Under the pieces are notes generated by a model that ran no database searches, was not told the DNA's origin, and saw only the letters and a program-made list of their open reading frames with translations. A stretch of DNA of 64,000 nucleotides. Source: Purpureocillium takamizusanense (Eukaryota; Ascomycota; Sordariomycetes; Hypocreales; Ophiocordycipitaceae). Where the stretch lies: positions 1,116,001 to 1,180,000 of the forward strand of contig NC_063077.1 in NCBI RefSeq assembly GCF_022605165.1, read 5' to 3'. The translations under genes and the position numbers were made by a program. Position 1 is the first letter of the stretch. Each line of letters opens with the position of its first letter. Shown here piece after piece: positions 1-10,500 of the stretch.

Positions 1-1052
1 GTGCCATCCACCTGCGGTAAATGCGATTGCGTCGACAACCATCCGTGTATGAGAGCGGCGTTGGAGGGCCAGATTCGACCCTGATGATCGCCTCCGACAC
101 TCCTCAGGAAGTTCTGGTGACGGACAATAGTCCTGGCACCCGACGAATCTGTGCCATGCGACTGGTGATTGACGGGTGGCTTGCGAACATGATAGGCAAT
201 AGGCTCAGACTCACCGCACGGGCGGCTGAACCAGTCCACCTCGGGACTCTGTGCAAGGATGCCGAAGATGTTGAAAAGCTCATCGGCAACGGTGTACCAG
301 TGCACGAGCCAAGATCGCATCTGCCAGGCCGTGCTCTCTTCCGATGGTAGCCGCAGCACCTCGTTGGAGAAATTGTATATATTTGCGAGTACCCATCTCA
401 GCTCCCTTGGTAGGGCCAATATGGATTGCGTCTCGCACGACCATGCCCTGGCCTCCTTGAAGACTTGATCGCCGTTTGGCTCGAGTGGCTGTAGCGAATC
501 GAACAAGCCCATGGAGCGAATGTTCCTTGAGCAGGGCTGGTAGGCCAAGGCTCCCTGAAAGGTCCGATACTCGAGCAGGTAGGTATCGGCAAATCGCTTG
601 TGGGGAATGAGCTGGGCACCGAGAGACCTATATGTCCAGTCCTGCTTGGGTATCTCGTTGAGGATGTTGCTGGATATGTCGCAAGGGGGCGTCGACAGGT
701 CCAGATGCTCAGCCTGGTGGGGCTGTATTTGACCGATCTCGTTGAGGAGCCTTGTGGTGTCGATGACGACGTCGCGGAGAACCTGAGGCTCGTTGGATAA
801 GACGGCGGCGACATCGTACTTCTGAAGCCAGGCAGCGTTGTGGGCCTTGTAGAAGTAGAGAAGGGCGCACTCGCCGCAGGGTGGCTGGGCCGATCCCGCG
901 AAGAGAAAGATGGCGTGGAAGGCCAGATGGGCCGGGCAAAAATACTAAGTGAGACCGATATGGCTGGCTTCTTCGTGGACGACGGGGCTGCACTGGGATG
1001 CGTCATGAACCGCGAAGCAGCGGCCGCGGCAGACCCAGGAAGGGAGAGACAT
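1..1052 (-). pseudogene. Unknown protein with Cys/His-rich N-terminus, partial, with an in-frame stop
   Basis: The frame runs leftward from an ATG at 1052-1050 and leaves the window at base 1, so the C-terminus is missing. A likely intron at 214-162 (donor GTGAGT, acceptor CAG) is in phase and keeps the frame open to the edge. The first 35 residues are Cys/His-rich (CRGRC then QCSPVVHEE) and are followed directly by a TAG at 947-945. The same frame then continues with YFCPAH and roughly 240 more plausible residues, rich in Trp, Leu and Glu. The Cys/His pattern across the stop suggests that the stop interrupts a real metal-binding-like motif. Alternatives are an undetected intron ending exactly at that TAG, or a sequencing error. 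I do not recognise the family. It is divergent from the Dabb gene to its right. Confidence 0.55.
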
Positions 1053-2118
1053 GGCGTACTCGGTCGGGTGCTGGGTGTTGCCAGCGAGAGGTGCTAATAA
1101 ACAGTGACGAAGCTCATTAACGAAGTAAAACAATGAACGTGTGGGCTGCAAGAGACGAACGAATATGGCGTGATGAATGCTTGGGTGGAGAGAAGGAAGA
1201 CGTGAAAGTTTTCAACGCGATGCGTTCAGCCCTTATTGAACTTGATGGAGGAGATCCGGATCGATGGGGAAGGTGCGCTGGGTCGTCGGTCGGGCGAGGC
1301 AGGTGCCGCGCCAGCTGGCAGTTGAGGCGACTGGAAGCAGGGACGGACACCTCAGCCCATGCGAAGCCAAGGCAATCAATCTCTACTGGGGAACGAGCTG
1401 ACATGACACTTAGTCTTCTGCAACCTCCCTACACTGTCAACCGGGATCTTCCATGTACTTCGTACGTCTCCATGTAAGTCAACAGCGACGTGTATGACTT
1501 GCACTGCTCACTTACAGTGCGTCTGCTCGACGGCCGCCTCGGCTCGAAGCCCCGCTCCGCACGTTTACGGCCAACGCATCCTACCCAGCACACCTCCAGG
1601 CTCCGTGTCCTTGCCACGTTGCCGAGGCAGTGCAATCGCCATCGTTTTGAGCAAACGCTCTCAAGGCGCCTGCTTCCCTTCGTGGAAGTAGCAAGGACCG
1701 TTGTCGTCTGGCCGGCCGAGTGGTGGTGGGCGGTGTTTGCACTATGCCGCAGAATACCGAGACCGAGCCCAACAGAAGCCGGCCTCTCCAATAATAAATC
1801 CGCCTATGGCGGCGCCGGAATTACGCCGCGGCACGGCTCCTCTGACATTGAAGGCACTGCGGGGACCGGCAATCGGCCTGGGCGGGGGCACGAGAGGCCG
1901 CGGGTTCGGTGCCGTTCCTCAGCTATGTACGATTATAAAGCTGCCCTCCGCTTGTTCCGTCTCTCGACTAAATAACTCGACCTGCTTATATTGGCATGAA
2001 TCGCCTCCTCCCTCGTTCCCCATTACAATTGCGATATCAGCGCCCGCTTCCTGCTTCGAGTGTTACCAACAGACTCTCACTCCTCCGTGACAAGAGGTGC
2101 AGCTCCCAACAAGTCAAA
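1053..2118. other. Divergent intergenic region
   Basis: This stretch separates two divergently oriented genes, so it should hold both promoters. Short open frames occur on both strands but overlap each other and have no recognisable motif. The part next to the Dabb gene (about 1940-2118) looks like its 5' leader. Confidence 0.5.
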
Positions 2119-2602
2119 ATGGCGGATCGTGTCCACAGAATCACCATGTTCAAGGCCCCCAAGCCCGAGGACCAACAGAAGCTGCTGGCCGAGTACAAGA
2201 TTGTCAATGCCAAGGCGGAGCGGGTAAGTCTTTGCTCGACCTCACAGGCATAGCACACACAGCTCGCGCGGTTCGCTGGCATCGTTGACCCTGCATGGGC
2301 ATCGCCAGACGCTGGAAGGCGGGGTTCCTGCCCACCGAGCGCAAGAAAGCTGACATTGATCTCTCTCGCAGAATGGCGCCCCGTACATTCTCTCGCTGAC
2401 AGCCGGCGTCGCAGAGACGGACCCGCGGTCCAACGGCTTCACCGTCGTGGCAAAGACGGAATTCGCCAGCCTCGACGACATGAAGTTCTATGACAACGAG
2501 TGCAAGGCGCACCAGGCACTCAAGGCCGCCGCCAAAGACCTCACGATTGAGGGCATTCAGACGGTGTACTTTACGCCCGAGGTCGTGGCCGAGAAGCAAT
2601 AG
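2119..2602 (+). CDS. Stress-response A/B barrel (Dabb) domain protein
   Basis: Two exons, 2119-2223 and 2372-2602, encode 111 aa; the intron has a clean GTAAGT donor and a TCGCAG acceptor and sits in phase 0. The protein opens with MADRVHRITMFKAP and has the layout of the Dabb family: a first strand ending in a KAPKPEDQQ-type helix start, a central helix, a strand containing the GVAETDPRS turn, and a final strand TVYFTPEV. Dabb proteins are small dimeric alpha+beta barrels; some fungal and plant members act as stress proteins and others as polyketide cyclases, so function cannot be assigned from the fold. It is about 3 kb from the MFS gene and on the same strand as the cupin gene. It could be an ordinary stress protein or a cluster-edge tailoring protein. 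Confidence 0.88.
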
Positions 2603-2960
2603 ATGGTCAGATGTAAGAAGAGCAATGCTATAAATAACTAATTGATTTGGTCCCAAAATCGTGTTTCTTGGATCGTGGCTATCGCCCTGAAGTCTGGGGC
2701 GGCCTCGATGGGGAAATGTGTCGGGATGTGGTACAATGATGTCAAGCTTGCAGCAGAGTGACTACTCTGCCGTGAGCGGCCCCGCCCCTTGTGGTCGTCA
2801 TATATCACCCACTGATAGACGGTCAACAACAGCCTTGTAGCCCTCAACCTCACGATCCAAAACGTGTTTCGCGTGGGAATCTCCTAGAAGCGACGCTACA
2901 CCCATCGATACACGAAGCAAAGTCTCTGCGGCCAGTGGCTTTCTCGACGGTCAGGTCACA
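2603..2960. other. Short intergenic spacer
   Basis: This 358-base spacer lies between two plus-strand genes. It should contain the Dabb 3' end and the cupin promoter. No repeat or RNA gene is visible. Confidence 0.4.
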
Positions 2961-3539
2961 ATGGCGAAACTAACGCCACTGTCTTCTCTCCGCGTATCCC
3001 GCCACTTGATCCCAGCGTGGGACATGATTCCAAACACAAGCATACAGAACCGGCCCCTTCTGATCTACCACGGCGTCTTCCCGGCCGCAACACCGCCCAG
3101 CGCGGTTGAGGCACACCTCGCCCGCGTGGGCGTCGTGGAAGCCCAGTGGCGCTCCACCATGTACGACACGACGCACTTCCACAGCAACACGCACGAGGTG
3201 CTGTGCGTGACGCGTGGCCGCGCGCGGCTCTGCTTCGGCGGCGAGGACAACCCGGGCCGAGTAGAGCCCGTCGTCGAGGGCGGCGACGTCGTCATCGTGC
3301 CGGCTGGCGTCGGGCACCGCCTGCTCGACGACATGGGGTCGTCGCAGGGCGGCGGCGGCGGCGGCGGCGGCGGCGGCTTCCAGATGGTGGGCAGCTACCC
3401 CGTCGGCGCGCCGGCATGGGACATGTGCTACGGACGGGAGGGCGAGAAGACGAGGCTCGAGGGTATCGGGAAGCTGGGCTGGCTGGAAAGAGACCCCATC
3501 TACGGTGACGAGGGACCCGTTTTGAGTGCGGAGACGTAG
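2961..3539 (+). CDS. YjlB-type cupin protein
   Basis: A single exon encodes 192 aa. Cupin motif 1 is present with metal-ligand candidates His72, His74, His78 and Glu79 (HFHSNTHEVL, then TRG), and motif 2 is GDVVIVPAGVGH with His119, so the full 3-His/1-Glu set is intact. The N-terminal RHLIPAWDMIPN and the C-terminal LGWLERDPIYG resemble YjlB-like cupins, a widespread group with unknown substrate. An odd feature is a run of ten glycines (residues 130-139) encoded by a GGC repeat just before the strand starting FQMVGSYP; it is a likely slippage expansion in a surface loop. The gene is tandem with the Dabb gene and convergent with the MFS transporter. Confidence 0.88.
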   Translation: MAKLTPLSSLRVSRHLIPAWDMIPNTSIQNRPLLIYHGVFPAATPPSAVEAHLARVGVVEAQWRSTMYDTTHFHSNTHEVLCVTRGRARLCFGGEDNPGRVEPVVEGGDVVIVPAGVGHRLLDDMGSSQGGGGGGGGGGFQMVGSYPVGAPAWDMCYGREGEKTRLEGIGKLGWLERDPIYGDEGPVLSAET

Positions 3540-3560
3540 CAGCAGCAGCAGCAGCAGCAG
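3538..3560. repeat. (AGC)n microsatellite at the cupin stop codon
   Basis: About eight AGC units begin inside the TAG stop codon of the cupin gene and run into its 3' UTR. Loss or gain of units would not alter the protein because the stop precedes the array. Confidence 0.8.
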
Positions 3561-5389
3561 GGGGATGCTGATGGAAGCTGCATTGGCTAATGGGGTCGGT
3601 GGCACAGCAGACGACGACGACGGCCACATGCATCTGTGTGGGCTCTTGCTGCTCCCTCCATCCTGCGCTCTGCAGGGGCAGGGGCGCGGCAGCACCAATG
3701 TGGGAGCAGATGCGGTGCGCGGAAGTGCGAGTTGCATTTCGCGTGCATCACCGCAGTGGACGTGTGTGGCCATTTGATGCGACGAGGAGCAAACGCCGAA
3801 CCGAGGTGCGTATGACTTCTGCAAAGGGGAGGCCACACGATACGACGGCGGGAGGAGGCTCCTTTAACCCGCCTGAGCAGCGCTCTTCCGCCGCCGGACC
3901 ACCAGAAGACGCAAGGCGAGGAGCAGGTTGAAGGGAGAAGGGCGCCCGTGAGAGGGACCTGACGCGGATCGATTGGGAGTTGAGTCAAGACAGCCCGCCA
4001 AGCAGCATCATATCATCAGGGCGTCATGCTGCCCGCTCGTGTAACCAACATTACTACGTCCTCGGCCTAGACGACGCAACTATCCGCTCGCACGTGCCTG
4101 GGTCTCCCTCCTCGACGTAAGCGAGAGGGCCATGTTGCACGTACTGACCGGCTCTGCATCGCTCTCGGTGCTCGCAGGCGCCATGTCTTCTCATGGGCGG
4201 ATTGGGGATGAGGGCGGCGGACTCGACCTGCCTGCGGTGGAGGTGGCGCTGAGCCCTGGTCGGGTACCACATCAATGTGATGTTTTGGGAGTTGGCAGCA
4301 GTTGCGGTGTGCCCGAAACGAAGACATTGCGACGCCTGTACGTGCTGTACTTGGCACAATGGTCATAAGGTCATAAAAACCATGATATTTGTCAAACGGT
4401 CTCTAAATGTGTCTTTCAATTTGGTCAGAGTAGTTGAGTTGGTTTAAGAGCGTGTAAGTCGCAATCTTCATGTCAACGCGCTTTATTTGACATTGACCAT
4501 GTATTATATCGACCCTGCCAATAACGCCTTGTTCGATAAATTGCGGACTAGGGTCTTCCTCAAGGTATATGACCAGCCCCGTTTCATGCAACTGCGGTGG
4601 CTGGTTTATCAACCTCTTCGGTGGCTCCTCAACAGACTCATCAATGAGAGCTTCTTCAGCGGCGCATGTGCTAACTCGAAAATAGGACGGCGATCTCAAA
4701 TGGTATTGGCACCACAAGGCCCCTGCGATACTTGACTATGGAACGCTGGGCAAGGGCTGGTATACGGGGAAGGAAAGACTTGTCTCGAGGGCACGAGGTC
4801 GGTACGTCGCCCCTCAGAGATCTGTCCAAGGTGTGCGATACCTGGATATAATTGTCCTGATTATGGAGAGTTGCAGTGCTTGGTAGAGTGCCCCGAATGC
4901 TATTGGCGTCAAGGTGATAGTCACGCGTCTTGCACTGGAAGATACTAACACGTCGTGACGGAGGGCTGCCAGCTAACTGGAACTCAGCTCAACTGTTGGC
5001 TGGAATACATACATTGCTCCAACTCCTCCTCCAGCTGGGGGAATCACAGCAGTTCCCGAGATCAAAATCCGAGGATATCTCGACCATGGCATGCTAAAAG
5101 CCGAATGCGAGTGGTAAAGAGACTGGCTCTGCTCCTCGCTTTCCTCCTTTCACGTGTGCCCTATGCGAGATGCCACTGGGTAATCCACCTGTTTCTCGGC
5201 AGCCTTGTTCCGAGCATCAAATGACCCTTATAGCCGCATGCTTAATTTCAGGCTTAAGACCACAATCACATGTACTAAGGGCAGTTCAACACCCCTTCTC
5301 CCATGCGCCAAGTCCTGCCTGTTCATTCATTCCTCACGCTCGTCGTCACCGTGGACAAGCCAGGCGGCACGGAGCAAACCCCTGACGCA
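3561..5389. other. Convergent intergenic region with an AT-richer tract
   Basis: This region lies between the stop codons of the cupin and MFS genes. From about 4370 to 5280 the base composition is visibly less GC-rich than the neighbouring genes. Within it, about 4400-4740 can be read as a roughly 100-residue frame on the minus strand (containing EEPPKRLINQPPQLHE) and also as an 82-residue frame on the plus strand. Neither has a recognisable domain, so no gene is called. The tract could be a relic of a gene or mobile element. Confidence 0.4.
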
Positions 5390-7542
5390 TTAGCACGTCT
5401 GTGCGCGACGGTTCAACCAGTTGTACATTTCTGTACGCGAGTCGCTCGATCGCGGCGACGAAGAGTTCTGGTCCTTGGTAGAGGGTGACAGACGAACAGC
5501 GGCGACGCGGTTCTCCAACGGCGTCGGGTGCCGCTCGAGGGTAAAGAGCGACACGATGACCATGGCGGCGCACACGGCCATCATGACGTCGACCTCCTGC
5601 TCAAAGGCCGCCACGTAGACGCCCGTGACTCGCCTCCGCAAGTCCTCGGGCAGCCTCAAGCTGGAGAGGGGCGAGCGAAGCAGGTCCTTGACCTGGGCCC
5701 ACGTCAGCACGCCGCCGCCCGACAGGTCGTGGTTGACGTGGGCGTTGAACATGACGGTGCAGATGGAGAGGCCGACGCAGCCGCCAAAGACGCGGGCCTG
5801 CGCGATGGCGCCCTGGGCCGAGGCGCGGACGCTCGGGTCCGCGGCCAGGACGCTGGTCATGATGGTGGCGGCCGAGAAGGACATGCCCACGCCGAGGCCG
5901 AAGATGGCCTGGTAGCCGTACTGCGCGGCCTGGCGGGAGTCGGACGTGGTGATGGTGGTCATGAGGCCCACGCCGAGCAGCTGGAGGCACGACGAGCCGA
6001 GGAGCGTGAAGCCCGTGTTATTGCGCTTGCTGGAGACGGCGCCGCCGACGAAGGACCCGAAGGCGCAGCCCACGAGGAGCGGGAGGACGTGGACGCCCGC
6101 CATGAGCACGTTGTCGCCGCCGGCGATCTGGAAGCGCTCGGGGATGACAATGGACAGGGCAATGTACGGGAAGCCGGTGAGGAGTGTGAGGCTGTAACGG
6201 ATGTTAGTTCTGATGACAGAGAGAGCATCATGGTGATGCAGCTCACAAGAGTCCGGCAACATAGACCCGCAGGCCGATGAGGCGCATGGGGAAGATGGGC
6301 TCGATGTGCCCAATCTTCTTGGTCCCGAGAAACGTCTCCCACGCGACGAAGCACACGCAACACACGCCCGACAGCGTGAGCGAGACGATGACGGCGTCGC
6401 TGTCCCAGGCGTACGTCTCGGAGCCGGCCTGCTGGACGGCGAAGATGAGCAGGCTGGAGCTACAGAAGAGCGAGGCGCTGCCGAGGAAGTCGATGCGGGA
6501 GAAGCCCGCCCACGAGAATAAGCTCTCGGCATGCTCCGGCGGCCAGAAGTTGGCGATGACGACAAGCGTGACGAGGCCGCAGGGGAGGCTACGTGTGTGA
6601 GAGAGAGCATCAGGTCAGCTAATGGGCTTGGCCGTTGTTGCTGCGAGACATTCTGTCTGGCGCAGAGAGTTGGGGGGAGACGTTATCCGTACTTGATGTT
6701 GAAGATCCACTTCCAGTTTGAAAACTGCGTGATGACGCCGCCGAGGAGAGGGCCGAGGACAAAGGCGACGGCCAGGGTGGCTCCGATCGCAGCCCCGATC
6801 ATGGCCGGTTTATCGACGGGACCGACTTCCATGAGCGCGATCTGCGTGAGGCTGTACATGCCGGACGCGCCGATGCCCTGGAACGCGCGACAGATGATGC
6901 TATATCACAGTCAGCTTCTCAGCATATCTGACTGGGCAGCGGCATATGAGCCGCCAGGTGTTGCGTACAGCGTGGTCATGTTCTTGGACAGCGCGCAGCC
7001 CAGCGAAAAGCTCATGAAGATGATCCACGACAGCATCAGCGTGTTGCGCCGGCCGTATATGTCGCTGAGCTTGGAGATGCACACGGCAAAGCCTACGGTA
7101 AAAGCCAACCATCATGAGCTCACATACGTCAGCAAGGAGCCGGCAGCTGGGGCGAGACGAACCCATGTAGGTCAAGAGGTAGGCCAGGACGATCCATGGC
7201 GCGTTGACAAAGTCGTCTAGCTCATGGGATATGGTGATGAGCGCCGTGGACACAATGGAAGTGTCGAGGCTGGAGAATAGCAAGCTGACCAAGAGTCTAA
7301 AGAGTCGCGTCAGCGTATATTTCTACAAACTACCAGCCGCTGCATAATTCGAGAGCACGCTGGGCGACGGGGAGGGTGGTGAGGGCATCGCACGCTATGA
7401 AGAGAATCGTTCGACGGACGCCGCGGAATCTCTCCTTGGCCGGCGTCGTCTTGTCCTCGGCCGCCTTGCCATTCTCACTGCCGGGGGCCTCCGAGGTGGC
7501 CACCTGGTCCAGCGACGAAGTGGAAAGATGCTCTTCCGCCAT
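5390..7542 (-). CDS. MFS drug:H+ antiporter-type transporter (DHA2/14-TM family)
   Basis: Six exons (7542-7394, 7296-7163, 7092-6969, 6899-6693, 6588-6247, 6191-5390) join in phase to about 585 aa. After a roughly 45-residue hydrophilic N-terminus, TM1 carries the DHA2 signature SSLDTSIVSTAL. The loop between TM2 and TM3 has motif A (SKLSDIYGRR), and TM5 has the antiporter motif C (LGPLLGG). About 14 hydrophobic segments are expected for this family. The last exon contains the long second half, including YIALSIVIPERF and a Ser-rich cytoplasmic tail. The first intron uses the weaker donor GTGCGA; that choice gives a perfect TM1, whereas reading on meets a stop. DHA2 proteins export drugs and secondary metabolites across the plasma or vesicle membrane. 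Being the nearest gene upstream of the PKS, it is the probable product exporter, but 5.6 kb lies between them. Confidence 0.92.
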
Positions 7543-10500
7543 CGTTCACGCGGGGATCGTGCGTGTGGTTTTTGGGGGCGTCGTGATCAATGCTCGCAGA
7601 GCCAAGAAAGACGGCGAGAGGAACGGGCGGGCCCCCCTTCCCGCTGACGATGGCGATGAGAGAGAGAATGTGCAGGTTTCGGGGGGGAAGAGCTGACAGG
7701 GCGTGAACGTGACACCACCGTGCGCGTGTGATGGGGCCTGTGAATGTGCGCCCGTGTTTCTGGTCAGTACTCGGCGTTGAGGCGAGACTGTGCAGAGCAC
7801 AGGGCAGCTATGCCCATGTCGCGAACGCGAGGGTGCCCGTCACGAAAAATGGTGAGGGTGAGTGAGGGTGAAGGCCGAAGTTCTGCGTTGCTTGTCTCTC
7901 CTCTCAAGACCACGGGCGATCCCTTAACTCGCGCCGCGTCAGCATATGCTTCAATGTTCTCGCCGGATACGAGGGGAGGAGGGAAACATACAACGATGAC
8001 GCCGAGCTGAGCTTGCAGACGATCGACAAGGCGTGACAAAACAGGCTGGCTGGCTCGGTCACAAGTCAGACTCTGAGGGGCGTCGTCGGGCCAGCAACTG
8101 CTGAGACGGGGTGGCTAGGATTCGGCCACATATGTGATGGATCTTCTGGCTGTGAAGGAAAGAAGAAGAAGAAACTCAAGGGGTTCGGGAGGCAAGGTGA
8201 CTGTGTCTTCGAGGAGGGAGGGGGGGCATGCACGTCCGACGTTGACATGCAGAAGAGAGGCTACTGAAACGGTCCCTCGGGTCTGTGTCTAGTTTCACGG
8301 GCCGACACGAGACCTTGCTCGACCACGAACGTTATGTATACAGGAGGAGGGGGAGGATAAGGAGGGGGGAAGGGTTCCCTATCCGACTTTCCACCGCCTG
8401 GTGGGTTTCCCTGCGGTGCGATAGTCTGCACGGCACCGTTGAGCAATGATGGGTGTCACAGCAACGATTGAAGTCGCTGTGCTCCCCCCTCCCTCTTCAG
8501 GCCCCCAACTAGAGCCGAGTCAAGGTGAGGCCTGCTAACATGGGAGATCAAATGGGCGTTGCCCGCCCCCTCCCCCCTCATCCCTGCTGTGAGATGGTCA
8601 CCGACACCGACACCAGACGAGGGGAGGTGGACACAGATTTTAGGCGAGCGGCCGCGTCAGATGGGACGAACCGATGCAAGTCCCTGAAGCGAAACGGGCC
8701 GTCATTGGAGAGAAAGGGATCTGGTGGCTGGCCCAGGTACTGTTACTGTACTTACACACTACGTATTAGGTAGCCAGCTGGCCTGAGACTTGACGGTGAG
8801 CTTGAGAAGATACTACTAGTAAGTACTCGACATGGATTACCTACAAGTTTCCTGTGTTGTACGCGGCGTCGAACTGTGCTCTGTACCAGAGCTCTGGTTC
8901 TTGGGCCGCTGCATGCGCCGAGCCCTCGTTCGACGAAGCCGCAGTATCCGGCCGCGAGGTGCAAGGGAAGATTACCCTCAGTGGTCCGTGCTGGGTTTCA
9001 ATGACAAGCCACCTATGCAGTACTAGTATACATACTTCGTCTCGAGGCGGCTGAGCCCTGCGTGTCTATCAAGTAACGTTAGTAACTATGGCGCGGGTTC
9101 CTATCTCCGGCCGCCTTCCCGCCAACAAGGGCGGGCTTCCCGTCTGCAGCGCTCCCTCGGCACGTACTGTATGTACGCAATTCCTGCATGGCGATATGGA
9201 GACGCCTACAGGCCAAAGTCTGGGGGCGGAGGTAACCTTCATGGATGCTGCATCTGGACGTTCTGGCCTCAACCTCAGGCTTTGTAAGTTGGTATTTGAT
9301 GCAGGCAGTCTTGACGGAGAGCGAGGCCCGCCGCGACATCATACCGATCCTTTTTGTTCAAGCCGGGCATCGATCTCGGGATTGTTGTGGCCCAATGGTG
9401 CTACCTCAGTACGATCCTTGCTGTCTTTTTTTTTTATTCGTCTCATGTTGATAGCCCTTGGCTGAAGGAAGGGACAACAAGAAGAAGGGCGGCGTTGCCC
9501 TCCCCTTTCCCCAGCTTGGATGCTGCCTGGGGCTGGCTGTTCGATAAAGCACGAGCGAGCAAAGGTTTTTGCCTTGTTGGTTGCACACGATGGCGCATGC
9601 CTTTCCGTACGCGCCCACTTTTGGAGTTTCACAAAGGACGCACCGACCGCTACGATCCCGTTGCACGGCAGCGCGGGCGTGAGAAACAGGGCGCCAAAAA
9701 GTGAGAAGCACAGGGGGATTCATGTTGTCGGGCGCGGCGCGCGCGGGCGTGAGTCGGGCCAAGTGTCACCCCAACCTCGTCTGAACCGAACCCGTCCGCG
9801 TGCCGCCCCTCCCCATTGATGTCGTGTCAGGAGCGGGTTGCGTTGCCAGTCGTCTGGCACGAAGCAGATAGTATGGGGGAAGAGAGAGAAAGGAGAGCCC
9901 CTTTTTCTTTGATGGACAGTGGACATGAAATTTGCAACAAAGTGGGACGAGGGCCGCCCGTCCTTTCAGGCAATATAGAGCGCGCCTCAAGAGCCGATGG
10001 CCCTCAAATCCATGTACTCACTCACTCTATCGATCGCCCGGTAGGGTATGACGTTGTAAGTGCCTAGATACATGTAGCTATCGACAACAATGCATGGGAT
10101 CGACATGGTCGGGCCGACGCCCGCAGACCAGACACCAACTACTGCAAGATAGTCTCGTGGCAGCTGAGACAGCAAGACACCGACATGCGTCCAGACCTAG
10201 TAGCCGCCTGCACCTCGCCCCTGCTGTTTGCACGGGAAGGTGACACGCATGGGGAACTAGAGGCGGATCCAGAACGACGCGTTTCCCCTCCAAGCCCCCT
10301 TTCAGGTGCCGTGTAACTACGAGCGGGTGACTGGATTGTCTGGTGCCTGCCCGCGGAAGCAGCTTGAGCGCATGGGGCTCCGGGCGAGAAGGGTACGTGG
10401 AGGGATGGACTCGCATGCAGTTGCTGACGGACGGACGATTCTCAGAAACTAACCTTGGAAATAGACGCCTCGTGTTGAGGCCAGACGACTCCTGCGCAGT

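Noticed and set aside
7330..7393. Reading MFS exon 1 straight through to its stop at 7330
   Set aside because: Splicing at the GTGCGA donor joins exactly to the canonical TM1 signature. Reading through gives an unrelated tail and a stop before any membrane segment.
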